Assembly: GCA_900759225.1 (NCBI GenBank)
Contig: CAAEUM010000005.1
Coordinates: forward strand, 1-6,905
Origin: Lachnospiraceae bacterium
GTDB lineage: Bacteria > Bacillota > Clostridia > Lachnospirales > Lachnospiraceae
DNA length: 6,905 nt
Direction: 5' to 3'
Every line of letters starts with the position of its first letter. The first letter of the stretch is position 1. This document shows positions 1 to 5,705 of the stretch, in pieces. Below the pieces are notes generated by a model. That model had not been told where the DNA came from. It did not search any database and worked only from the letters and a program-made list of their open reading frames with translations. Position numbers and translations under genes: made by a program.

Positions 1-160
1 CAAGATCCTGCTGATCGGAAATGTCATTGAGCAGGAATTTACCCGGGGAAATAACTGGCACCTGGGAAGCGGGCTGTCGCTGGTTTTAATGGTATTTATC
101 TTGATCAGCATGGCCGTCATTGCCAAATACGATAAGAACGGGGAGGGGACATCATTCTGA
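1..160 (+). CDS. potB: Spermidine/putrescine ABC transporter permease PotB, C-terminal fragment
   Basis: The first in-frame codon starts at base 2, and 52 codons are visible before the TGA at 158-160. The peptide begins KILLIGNVIEQEF and continues with RGNNWHLGSGLS before a last hydrophobic segment (about visible residues 23-41) and a short charged cytoplasmic tail. The stretch of IGN, an acidic EQEF-like segment, NW and then G-x-A/S is the usual end of PotB, the first of two inner-membrane permeases of the polyamine importer. The start and most of the gene, including its EAA loop, lie outside the window. Its stop overlaps the potC start by one base (TGATG), which implies translational coupling. 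The assignment is supported by the potC and potD genes that follow. A permease for another polyamine-like substrate cannot be excluded from the fragment alone. Confidence 0.85.
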   Translation, partial: KILLIGNVIEQEFTRGNNWHLGSGLSLVLMVFILISMAVIAKYDKNGEGTSF

Positions 161-957
161 TGAACAAGAGTACAAAACTGATACGGAAAATCCTGTCAGA
201 CTTTTACATGGTCCTGATACTCATCTTTCTCTACGCCCCCATTGTTACAATGATGGTACTGTCCTTTAACCAGTCCAAGTCCAGGAACCAGTGGGGCGGT
301 TTTACACTGCAGTGGTATGCTCAGATGTTTGACAGCCGCGCCATTATGAGTGCACTGTCCACCACCCTTTTAATTGCATTTGCATCTGCCCTGATCGCCA
401 CCATCATCGGTACGGCGGCGGCTATTTCCATCCATGCCATGAAGCCCATTCCCCGCACCGTTATTATGGGAATCACCAATATCCCCATGCTGAATGCGGA
501 TATTGTTACAGGTATTTCCCTGATGCTGTCTTTTGTGGCCTTCGGCATATCCCTGGGCTTTAAAACAGTCCTTATAGCGCATATTACCTTTAATATCCCT
601 TATGTGATATTAAGTGTCATGCCCAAGCTAAAGCAGACTGATAAATCCACCTACGAGGCAGCCCTTGATTTAGGCGCCTCCCCTGCCTATGCCTTTGTAA
701 AGGTAGTATTTCCGGATATTATGCCCGGTGTACTGTCCGGCTTTCTGCTGGCCTTTACCATGTCCCTGGATGATTTTATCATCACCCACTTTACCAAGGG
801 CGCCGGGATTAACACCCTGTCAACCTTAATTTACAGCGAAGTGCGGCGCGGCATCCGTCCTTCCATGTACGCGTTGTCAACGATCATCTTCCTGACCGTA
901 CTTATTCTTCTGCTGATTGTGAATTTCCGGTCCTTTAAAAAGGCCGATAAGAATTAA
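160..957 (+). CDS. potC: Spermidine/putrescine ABC transporter permease PotC
   Basis: This 265-residue integral membrane protein has the usual length for PotC. Hydrophobic segments lie roughly at residues 14-36, 66-90, 100-128, 134-153, 187-207 and 237-257, giving six membrane spans. The cytoplasmic EAA loop, which docks onto the ATPase, is at residues 166-185 (EAALDLGAS, then FP). The later SLDDFIITHFT segment (202-212) is typical of PotC. The start is fixed by the one-base overlap with the upstream potB stop. A GGAGGGG stretch at 142-148 lies 11 bases before it, somewhat far, so re-initiation after potB probably helps. With PotB it forms the channel; PotA, the ATPase, must lie upstream of the window. 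Family membership is clear. The exact polyamine preference is not readable from the permease. Confidence 0.93.
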   Translation: MNKSTKLIRKILSDFYMVLILIFLYAPIVTMMVLSFNQSKSRNQWGGFTLQWYAQMFDSRAIMSALSTTLLIAFASALIATIIGTAAAISIHAMKPIPRTVIMGITNIPMLNADIVTGISLMLSFVAFGISLGFKTVLIAHITFNIPYVILSVMPKLKQTDKSTYEAALDLGASPAYAFVKVVFPDIMPGVLSGFLLAFTMSLDDFIITHFTKGAGINTLSTLIYSEVRRGIRPSMYALSTIIFLTVLILLLIVNFRSFKKADKN

Positions 958-981
958 TTTCTATATTAAAGGAGACCAATT

Positions 982-2073
982 ATGAAAAAGAACCTGAAAA
1001 TTTCTCTGGCTGTCCTGACAGCCGCAGCCTCTGCCCTGGCTTTATCTGGCTGCAAAAGCTCTGCCACAGAGGAAAATAAGCTCTATGTATACAACTGGGG
1101 CGAGTATATCGATGAATCTGTAATCTCCCAGTTTGAGGAGGAAACAGGCATTACCGTTGTCTACGACCTGTTTGAGACAAATGAGGAAATGTACCCTGTA
1201 ATCGAAGCCGGAGCTGTCAAGTATGATGTTGTCTGCCCTTCCGATTACATGATTCAGCGTATGATTGAAAATAATATGCTGGCTGAAATTAATTTTGATA
1301 ATATTCCCAATTACAAGGAAATTGACCAGGAATATCTCACCCTCTCCAGAGGCTTTGACCCGGAAAACAAGTATTCCGTTCCTTACTGCTGGGGAACCAT
1401 GGGAATTCTCTATAATACAAAGCGTATTGAGGAGCTTGGTGTAGAGCCTCCTACAAAATGGGCTGATTTGTGGGACAGCCGTTTATCCGGCGAGATTCTC
1501 ATGCAGAACAGTGTCCGGGATGCCTTTACTGCAGCTCTGAAAATGAAGGGCTACTCCTTAAACTCTACCGATGAAGCAGAATTAACCGAAGCAAAGAATC
1601 TGCTGATTGAACAGAAGCCGCTGGTTCAGGCCTATGTCATTGACCAGGTGCGTGACAAAATGATCAACGGCGAAGCGGCCGTAGGAATGATTTACTCCGG
1701 GGAAATGCTTTATATCCAGAATTCTGTAAAAGAGCTGGGCCTTGATTATACGCTGGAATATGTAATTCCGGAGGAAGGCACCAACTACTGGGTAGACTCC
1801 TGGGTAATTCCTGCCAATGCAGAAAACAAAGAAAATGCAGAAAAATGGATTGACTTTATGTGCCGTCCCGACATTGCAAAGAAGAATTTTGAGTACATCA
1901 CCTATGCTACGCCAAACAAGGGCGCCTATGAGCTTCTGGATGATGAATTAAAGAACAACAAGGCTCTGTTCCCGGACATCAGCGCTCTGGAAAACTGCGA
2001 GATCATTCAGTATCCAGGTGATGAGGCAGACGCCCTCTACAACGAAATGTGGAAGGAAATTAAGTCCGAATAA
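982..2073 (+). CDS. potD: Spermidine/putrescine-binding lipoprotein PotD
   Basis: This 363-residue extracytoplasmic solute-binding protein starts 24 bases after potC, with AAAGGAGA at 968-975 eight bases from the ATG. The N-terminus (MKKNLK, a hydrophobic run, then LSGC at 21-24) is a lipoprotein signal with Cys24 as the lipidated residue. The mature part opens with LYVYNWGEYID (34-44), the first PotD ligand region. It continues with YDVVCPSDYM (81-90), FDPENKYSVPYCWG (125-138), and YWVDSWVIPANA (269-280), where Trp270 and Asp272 match the tryptophan and the amine-binding aspartate of E. coli PotD. Near the end, ATPNKGA (309-315) and Gln343 also fit. Some other pocket positions differ: NSVRD at 176-180 where E. 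coli has DDARE, and Tyr238 where E. coli has a Trp. Polyamine binding is thus well supported, but the balance between spermidine and putrescine is uncertain. It is the last gene of the operon and is followed by a hairpin. Confidence 0.94.
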   Translation: MKKNLKISLAVLTAAASALALSGCKSSATEENKLYVYNWGEYIDESVISQFEEETGITVVYDLFETNEEMYPVIEAGAVKYDVVCPSDYMIQRMIENNMLAEINFDNIPNYKEIDQEYLTLSRGFDPENKYSVPYCWGTMGILYNTKRIEELGVEPPTKWADLWDSRLSGEILMQNSVRDAFTAALKMKGYSLNSTDEAELTEAKNLLIEQKPLVQAYVIDQVRDKMINGEAAVGMIYSGEMLYIQNSVKELGLDYTLEYVIPEEGTNYWVDSWVIPANAENKENAEKWIDFMCRPDIAKKNFEYITYATPNKGAYELLDDELKNNKALFPDISALENCEIIQYPGDEADALYNEMWKEIKSE

Positions 2074-2090
2074 ATATAGCATCACACACG

Positions 2091-2165
2091 CAAAGCGGGC
2101 AGTCCCCTCACCAGCGATGAGCTGGAAATCTGAGGCGGCTTCCCGCTTTGTTCTGTTCTTTCATC
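2091..2165 (+). terminator. Large hairpin terminator after potD
   Basis: A perfect 9-bp outer stem, CAAAGCGGG at 2091-2099 with CCCGCTTTG at 2142-2150, encloses a second stem, CCTCA 2106-2110 with TGAGG 2131-2135. At the tip is a third, CCAGC 2111-2115 with GCTGG 2121-2125, around a GATGA loop. The T-rich run TTTGTTCTGTTCTTTC follows on the plus strand, as expected for Rho-independent termination of potD, though the run is interrupted. On the minus strand the downstream bases are not T-rich, so efficient termination of the convergent Cys-rich gene is less certain, but that gene ends only 17 bases away. Confidence 0.7.
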
Positions 2166-2166
2166 T

Positions 2167-2328
2167 CTATTCCAAATCTCTGCTGTCAGTGCGGCATGTG
2201 CTGCATCCCGAGCAGCCGGAACAGCCGCAGCAGCCTTTGCCTGCCTTCTTATCACGTATCATCTTCCGTACAATGAGACCTACGGTAATTCCAAGCAAGA
2301 CCAATATAATAAATGTAGCTGTATTCAT
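2167..2328 (-). CDS. FeoB-associated Cys-rich membrane protein
   Basis: This 53-residue gene reads MNTATFIILVLLGITVGLIV, then RKMIRDKKAGKG, then CCGCSGCSGCSTC, and ends RTDSRDLE. It has one N-terminal membrane helix (about residues 4-20), a positively charged linker that should face the cytoplasm, and a tail with Cys at 33, 34, 36, 39, 42 and 45. This is the architecture of the FeoB-associated Cys-rich membrane family, normally found beside feoB, the ferrous iron importer. Its biochemical role is not established; binding of iron or a metal cofactor by the cysteines is plausible. The start has AGAAGGA about 8-9 bases upstream. No feoA or feoB is visible here: the neighbours are potD (convergent) and a nitroreductase gene (divergent). 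A good promoter lies at 2378-2406. Identification is by pattern only, but the helix plus CxxC-repeat tail is distinctive. Confidence 0.85.
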   Translation of the reverse strand: MNTATFIILVLLGITVGLIVRKMIRDKKAGKGCCGCSGCSGCSTCRTDSRDLE

Positions 2329-2352
2329 GATTCATTCCTTCTTTCCAATGTG

Positions 2353-2368
2353 GTTAGATATCACTAAC
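2353..2368. promoter_or_regulatory. Candidate operator, inverted repeat GTTAG-N6-CTAAC
   Basis: GTTAG at 2353-2357 and CTAAC at 2364-2368 are perfect inverted arms separated by six bases. The repeat lies just downstream of the predicted minus-strand transcription start (about 2371), in the leader of the Cys-rich gene, where a repressor would block transcription. The TTAG/CTAA half-sites resemble those of iron-dependent DtxR-type repressors, but the spacing differs from the classic box. The regulator is therefore an inference only. No regulator gene for it is present in the window. Confidence 0.35.
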
Positions 2369-2377
2369 TTCATACTC

Positions 2378-2406
2378 AGAGTACCACGAAGTTCTTCTAT
2401 TGTCAA
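2378..2406 (-). promoter_or_regulatory. Promoter of the Cys-rich protein gene
   Basis: On the minus strand a perfect TTGACA (-35, plus-strand bases 2401-2406) is followed by a 17-base spacer and TACTCT (-10, 2378-2383). The -10 is preceded by TG one base away, an extended -10 that compensates for the weak hexamer. Start of transcription would be near 2371, giving a leader of about 43 bases. The -35 overlaps that of the divergent promoter. Confidence 0.6.
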
Positions 2407-2428
2407 TCTATTTTTTCTATGCTAGACT
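2400..2428 (+). promoter_or_regulatory. Promoter of the nitroreductase-family gene
   Basis: TTGTCA (-35, 2400-2405) lies 17 bases before TAGACT (-10, 2423-2428), with TGC directly before the -10 giving an extended -10 element. Five of six and four of six bases match the housekeeping consensus. Start of transcription would be near 2435, leaving an 85-base leader before the ATG at 2521. The -35 shares five bases with the -35 of the divergent gene. Confidence 0.6.
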
Positions 2429-2446
2429 AAAACTACATCAAACGAA

Positions 2447-2498
2447 AGCCAGCAATGGCTGTACTTTAAAAATATCAGTTCGGCCCTAGATCTGGCCG
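2447..2498 (+). other. Two small hairpins in the nitroreductase leader
   Basis: The first hairpin is AGCCA 2447-2451 with TGGCT 2456-2460 closing a GCAA loop, which is a GNRA tetraloop. The second is CGGCC 2481-2485 with GGCCG 2494-2498 around an eight-base loop containing AGATCT. Both fall between the predicted transcription start and the ribosome site at 2504-2512. I do not recognise a known riboswitch class here. They may stabilise the transcript or mean nothing. Confidence 0.35.
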
Positions 2499-2520
2499 GC
2501 CAAAGGAAGGAGAACCATTC

Positions 2521-3090
2521 ATGTTAAAAGACCTAATTACAAGCTGCCGTTCCTACCGGCGTTTTTATCAGGAGGTTCCGATTTCTCCTGATGAGCTTCT
2601 GGATATGATAGACAATGCACGCCTTACCGGCAGCGCTGCCAATGCCCAGCCGCTCCGCTATCACTTTGTCCACAGCCCTGAAGATTGCGCTGCCGTTTAT
2701 CCGCATCTTCTGTGGGCAGCCGCTTTAAAGGACTGGGATGGCCCTAAAGAGGGAGAACGGCCCAGCGCCTATATTATTATGCTTACTGATCTGACCATAT
2801 CAAAGAATCCCCAGTGGGATGAAGGGATTGCCGCTCAGACCATTATGCTGTCCGCAGCGGAGAAGGGCTACGGCGGATGCATCCTGGCAAGCTGCCAGCG
2901 GACAGAGCTCCTTAATGCCCTGGGAATCGACGCTTCCCGCTACTCCATTGCCCTGGTTCTGGCCCTTGGAAAACCCAAAGAGGAAGTAAAGCTTGTTCCG
3001 GTCTCCCCGGAGGGCAGCACCGCCTACTACCGGGATGAGAATCAGGTACATTACGTACCTAAACGAGAATTAAAGGATATTTTACTATAA
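2521..3090 (+). CDS. Nitroreductase-family flavoprotein
   Basis: This 189-residue protein fits the compact FMN-dependent nitroreductase fold. The N-terminus has CRSYRRF (9-15), the conserved Arg-Ser-x-Arg FMN phosphate contact. GSAANAQPLRY (37-47) carries Asn41 and Gln43 of the second FMN region. A helix follows at DEGIAAQTIMLSAAEKGYGG (100-119), ending in the conserved glycine pair before ILAS, and LALGKP (147-152) is the usual late motif. Members reduce nitro groups, quinones or other electron acceptors with NAD(P)H; the natural substrate of this one is unknown. The start is supported by AGGAAGGAG at 2504-2512, eight bases before the ATG. It has its own extended -10 promoter and a long leader. 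It is divergent from the Cys-rich gene and convergent with the ATPase gene, ending 14 bases from it. No clear terminator follows. Confidence 0.88.
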   Translation: MLKDLITSCRSYRRFYQEVPISPDELLDMIDNARLTGSAANAQPLRYHFVHSPEDCAAVYPHLLWAAALKDWDGPKEGERPSAYIIMLTDLTISKNPQWDEGIAAQTIMLSAAEKGYGGCILASCQRTELLNALGIDASRYSIALVLALGKPKEEVKLVPVSPEGSTAYYRDENQVHYVPKRELKDILL

Positions 3091-3104
3091 ATTATATTTT
3101 TCTG

Positions 3105-4970
3105 TTACAGCTTCAGCGCCCGCATGGCATTTAAGATCGCTATGACAGACACACCCACATCTGCAAATACAGCAGCCCACATATTGGCAGCTCCAAAGGC
3201 ACCAAGGATTAAGACCAATGCCTTTACACCCAGAGCAAACACAATGTTCTGCTTTACGATTGCCATGGTCTTGCGGGAAATCCGCACTGCATCTGCAATT
3301 TTGGCCGGATCATCATCCATAAGTACCACATCCGCCGCCTCAATGGCTGCATCAGAGCCCATGCTTCCCATGGCGATTCCAATATCTGCCCTGGAAAGCA
3401 CCGGGGCATCATTAATTCCGTCTCCCACAAACGCCAGCTTCTCCTTGCCGGTCATCTCTCCCAGCAGCGTCTCTACCCTGGCTACCTTATCTCCCGGAAG
3501 CAGCTGGGCATGAACCTCATCCAGGCCAAGCCGCTCTGCCACTGCTTTTCCTGTTTCTTCCCGATCCCCTGTAAGCATTACAGTTCTGGAAACCCCCAGC
3601 TTTTTAAGACTCTGGATTGCTTCCTTCGCCCCTTCTTTTATAGTATCGGAGATCACCACCGCTCCCTGATACAGGCCATCCTTTGCCAGATACACAACCG
3701 TTCCAATGGATGAGCATGGCTTATAGGCTACCTTCATCTCTTCCATCAGGCGCTCATTCCCGGCAAGCACCAGCTGCCCATCAACCGTTACGCTGATACC
3801 TCTGCCAGCCAGCTCCTTCGCATCTGCAATGCGGGTCATATCGGGGGCTTCCCCCCATGCTTCCCGAATCGAACGGGAAATAGGATGGTCAGAATAGCTC
3901 TCTGCCAGAGCCGCCAGCCGAAGAAGCTCCCCGCTTTTGATTCCATCCGCAGGAAGAAGCTCTGTCACCTTAAACTCTCCCTTGGTCAGGGTTCCGGTTT
4001 TATCAAACACAATGGTGTTAAGCCCGGACAATGCCTCCAGAAAATTGCTTCCCTTTATCAGGACACCCCGCCTTGAAGCTGACCCGATTCCAGAGAAAAA
4101 GCTCATAGGGACAGAGATTACAAGGGCACATGGACAGGAAATAACAAGGAAAGTACATGCCCTGCGCACCCATTCCGCCCAGTGCTGCCCCATAAAAAGC
4201 GGAGGCAATACTGCCAGAAGCGCCGCAGCGATCACTACTGCCGGAGTGTAATATCTTGCAAAGCGTGTAATGAAGTTCTCTACGTGAGCCTTTTTACTGC
4301 TGGCATTTTCCACCAGCTCCAAAATCTTTGCTACCGTGGAATCCTCAAATTCCTTTGTTACCTCCACCCTGAGCAGACCGCTTCCGTTCACACATCCGCT
4401 TATGATCTCATCCCCTGCAGCTACCCTGCGGGGTACTGATTCGCCTGTAAGCGCAGAGGTATCCACCATGGATTCACCGGATACAACCCTGCCATCCAGC
4501 GGAATCCGCTCGCCGGTTTTTATAACAATGATATCCCCAACCTGTACATCATCCGGGTCTACCTGTTTTAACTGCCCATCTTCCTCCATATTGGCATATT
4601 CCGGGCATATGTCCATTAAATCCGCAATCGACTGGCGGGAACGATTGACTGCATAATTCTGGAACAGCTCGCCAACCTGGTAAAACAGCATAACTGCCAC
4701 AGCCTCCTCATACTGCCCAATGGCAGCTGCCCCAAAGGTGGCAATGGTCATAAGGAAGTTTTCATCAAACACCTGCCTGTTTCTGATACCGCGAAATGCC
4801 TTAAATACAATGTCCCAGCCTACGATCCCATAAGGTATCGCATAAAGTCCAAACAAAGCCCAGGCTTCAAGCCCTGAAAAAAACCCTGTATGCTCTAAAA
4901 TCGCCAACACAATATAAATCCCTAGGGACAGGAGAATCCTTGTGAGCATCCCCTTCTGTTTCTTTGTCAT
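3105..4970 (-). CDS. cadA: Zn/Cd/Pb-exporting P1B-type ATPase without N-terminal HMA domain
   Basis: This 621-residue heavy-metal P-type ATPase pumps divalent metal out of the cell using ATP. Visible motifs in order are TGES at 175-178 (actuator domain), the membrane metal site SCPC at 278-281 in the sixth helix, the phosphorylated Asp323 in DKTGT (323-327), DHP at 361-363 (the P1B-specific nucleotide site), MLTGD at 465-469, and GDGINDAP at 516-523. In the last two helices Lys583 and Asp604 stand 21 residues apart, exactly as the Lys and Asp that mark the Zn/Cd/Pb (P1B-2) group in ZntA. This argues against a copper pump. The protein begins directly with the first membrane helices. The HMA domain usual in CadA/ZntA is absent and is encoded separately just upstream. 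The start has GGAGAGAG 4 bases before the ATG, 31 bases after the HMA gene's stop. Cadmium, zinc or lead preference cannot be ranked from sequence. Confidence 0.94.
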   Translation of the reverse strand: MTKKQKGMLTRILLSLGIYIVLAILEHTGFFSGLEAWALFGLYAIPYGIVGWDIVFKAFRGIRNRQVFDENFLMTIATFGAAAIGQYEEAVAVMLFYQVGELFQNYAVNRSRQSIADLMDICPEYANMEEDGQLKQVDPDDVQVGDIIVIKTGERIPLDGRVVSGESMVDTSALTGESVPRRVAAGDEIISGCVNGSGLLRVEVTKEFEDSTVAKILELVENASSKKAHVENFITRFARYYTPAVVIAAALLAVLPPLFMGQHWAEWVRRACTFLVISCPCALVISVPMSFFSGIGSASRRGVLIKGSNFLEALSGLNTIVFDKTGTLTKGEFKVTELLPADGIKSGELLRLAALAESYSDHPISRSIREAWGEAPDMTRIADAKELAGRGISVTVDGQLVLAGNERLMEEMKVAYKPCSSIGTVVYLAKDGLYQGAVVISDTIKEGAKEAIQSLKKLGVSRTVMLTGDREETGKAVAERLGLDEVHAQLLPGDKVARVETLLGEMTGKEKLAFVGDGINDAPVLSRADIGIAMGSMGSDAAIEAADVVLMDDDPAKIADAVRISRKTMAIVKQNIVFALGVKALVLILGAFGAANMWAAVFADVGVSVIAILNAMRALKL

Positions 4971-5001
4971 AATCTCTCTCCATTTTTCTGAGTTGAGAAG
5001 C

Positions 5002-5220
5002 CTACATGTTTATAATGCAGTCCGGCTCCACTTTTTTGCAGGCAGCTACTACTTCCTTCATAATCTCATCAAAGCGGGCCTCATCTGCCTCGATCGTCAT
5101 TTTCTGCATCATAAAGCTGACATTTGCGTCTATAACGCCGTCAATTTTCTTAATTGCATCCTCCATCTTTGCAGCACAGTTTGCGCAGTCCAAATCAGTC
5201 AGTTTAAATTTCTTCTTCAT
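5002..5220 (-). CDS. Free-standing HMA (heavy-metal-associated) domain protein
   Basis: This 72-residue cytosolic protein is a single HMA fold. The LTDLDCANCA segment holds the metal-binding Asp11, Cys12 and Cys15. The D-C-x-x-C form, rather than the copper-type M-x-C-x-x-C, is that of the N-terminal domains of ZntA/CadA, where the aspartate helps bind Zn, Cd or Pb. Helix 1 follows (AKMEDAIKKI), then VIDANVSFMMQKMTIEAD and a final strand ending EPDCIINM; Cys68 near the end is an extra possible ligand. It lies between the regulator and the ATPase, 15 bases after the former (AGGAGG at 5229-5234, eight bases from the ATG) and 31 before the latter. It probably substitutes for the missing N-terminal domain of the ATPase, delivering metal to the pump or regulating it. 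A stand-alone metallochaperone role is equally possible. Confidence 0.9.
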   Translation of the reverse strand: MKKKFKLTDLDCANCAAKMEDAIKKIDGVIDANVSFMMQKMTIEADEARFDEIMKEVVAACKKVEPDCIINM

Positions 5221-5235
5221 TTTCTTATCCTCCTG

Positions 5236-5595
5236 TTATTCCTGTATATGCTCCATTCCCTGATCCATGATCGTCCTTACATGACTATCCGACAGGGAGT
5301 AAAATACAGCCTTTCCTTCCCTCCTGCTTTTCACCAGCCCATTCTGCTTTAATATCCGAAGCTGGTGGGAAATTGCCGACTGGTTCATTTCCAGAAGCTG
5401 TGCAATATCACACACGCACATCTCCGCTTCAAATAACACATAAAGTATCTTGATCCGAGTAGAATCTCCGAACACCTTAAATACCTCGGCCAAATCGTAC
5501 AGCTGGTCTTCCTCCGGCATCTTATCCTTAACTGCCTTTACCACATCCTCGTGCACCTGGTAAAAATCACAGCACTCCACATCATTCATTGCCAT
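5236..5595 (-). CDS. cadC: ArsR/SmtB-family metal-sensing repressor, CadC-like
   Basis: This 119-residue winged-helix regulator should repress its own operon and release DNA when it binds metal. VFGDSTRIKILYVLF (about 41-55) is the conserved helix region, and MNQSAISHQLRILKQNGLV (70-88) the recognition helix and turn, with the wing at SRREGKAVFYSL. Two metal sites can be read. One is the alpha3N site: Cys8 and Cys9 near the N-terminus plus Cys60 and Cys62 in CVCD, which senses Cd or Pb in CadC. The other is the alpha5 site: Asp103, His105, His116 and Glu119, with the exact D-x-H-x10-H-x2-E spacing of zinc-sensing SmtB. The start chosen is the ATG at 5595, since AAGGGGG (5603-5609) is seven bases away. 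The ATG at 5601 would leave one base, and a third ATG at 5589 would leave 13. It is the first gene of the operon. Confidence 0.93.
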   Translation of the reverse strand: MAMNDVECCDFYQVHEDVVKAVKDKMPEEDQLYDLAEVFKVFGDSTRIKILYVLFEAEMCVCDIAQLLEMNQSAISHQLRILKQNGLVKSRREGKAVFYSLSDSHVRTIMDQGMEHIQE

Positions 5596-5602
5596 AGTCA
5601 TT

Positions 5603-5609
5603 CCCCCTT
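5603..5609 (-). promoter_or_regulatory. Ribosome binding site that decides the regulator's start
   Basis: AAGGGGG on the minus strand matches AAGGAGG at six of seven bases. It ends seven bases before the ATG at 5595, but only one base before the ATG at 5601. This favours the shorter 119-residue form over the 121-residue one. Confidence 0.65.
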
Positions 5610-5625
5610 TCTGTTTGTTTACGAA

Positions 5626-5651
5626 TGTTCATATGAATATTTGTTCATATG
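5626..5651. promoter_or_regulatory. Operator of the metal-efflux operon
   Basis: ATATGAA-N6-TTCATAT is a perfect inverted repeat at 5631-5650. It sits in a direct repeat of TGTTCATATG (5626-5635 and 5642-5651, 16 bases apart). A perfect TTCATATGAA palindrome at 5628-5637 overlaps it. The TGAA...TTCA half-sites are those of the ArsR/SmtB family. The block lies about 6-31 bases after the predicted transcription start, where the bound CadC-like repressor would block the polymerase. That this regulator binds here is an inference from proximity. Confidence 0.72.
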
Positions 5652-5662
5652 TTTATGCTTTT

Positions 5663-5690
5663 ATTATACATAGAATTGAGGGATTGTCAA
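5663..5690 (-). promoter_or_regulatory. Consensus promoter of the metal-efflux operon
   Basis: On the minus strand a perfect TTGACA (plus-strand bases 5685-5690) is followed by a 16-base spacer and a perfect TATAAT (5663-5668). Start of transcription should be near 5656, about 61 bases before the chosen regulator start. A promoter this close to consensus would be strong when the operator is free, which suits tight repression and rapid induction. Confidence 0.82.
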
Positions 5691-5705
5691 CAGGGGATTT
5701 TTTTC

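Noticed and set aside
2018..2425. Plus-strand open frame of 135 codons after potD
   Set aside because: It overlaps the end of potD, runs through the terminator and through the antisense of the Cys-rich gene, has no ribosome site and shows no protein-like pattern.
2353..2520. A known riboswitch in the divergent region
   Set aside because: I could match no conserved core of a familiar class; only simple hairpins and promoter elements are visible.
3937..4251. Plus-strand open frames opposite the ATPase gene, this one and several others between 3124 and 4656
   Set aside because: They are antisense shadows of a strongly conserved ATPase whose every motif is intact, and none has a convincing start.
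5601..5601. First ATG as the regulator's start
   Set aside because: Only one base separates it from AAGGGGG; the ATG at 5595 has a seven-base spacing.
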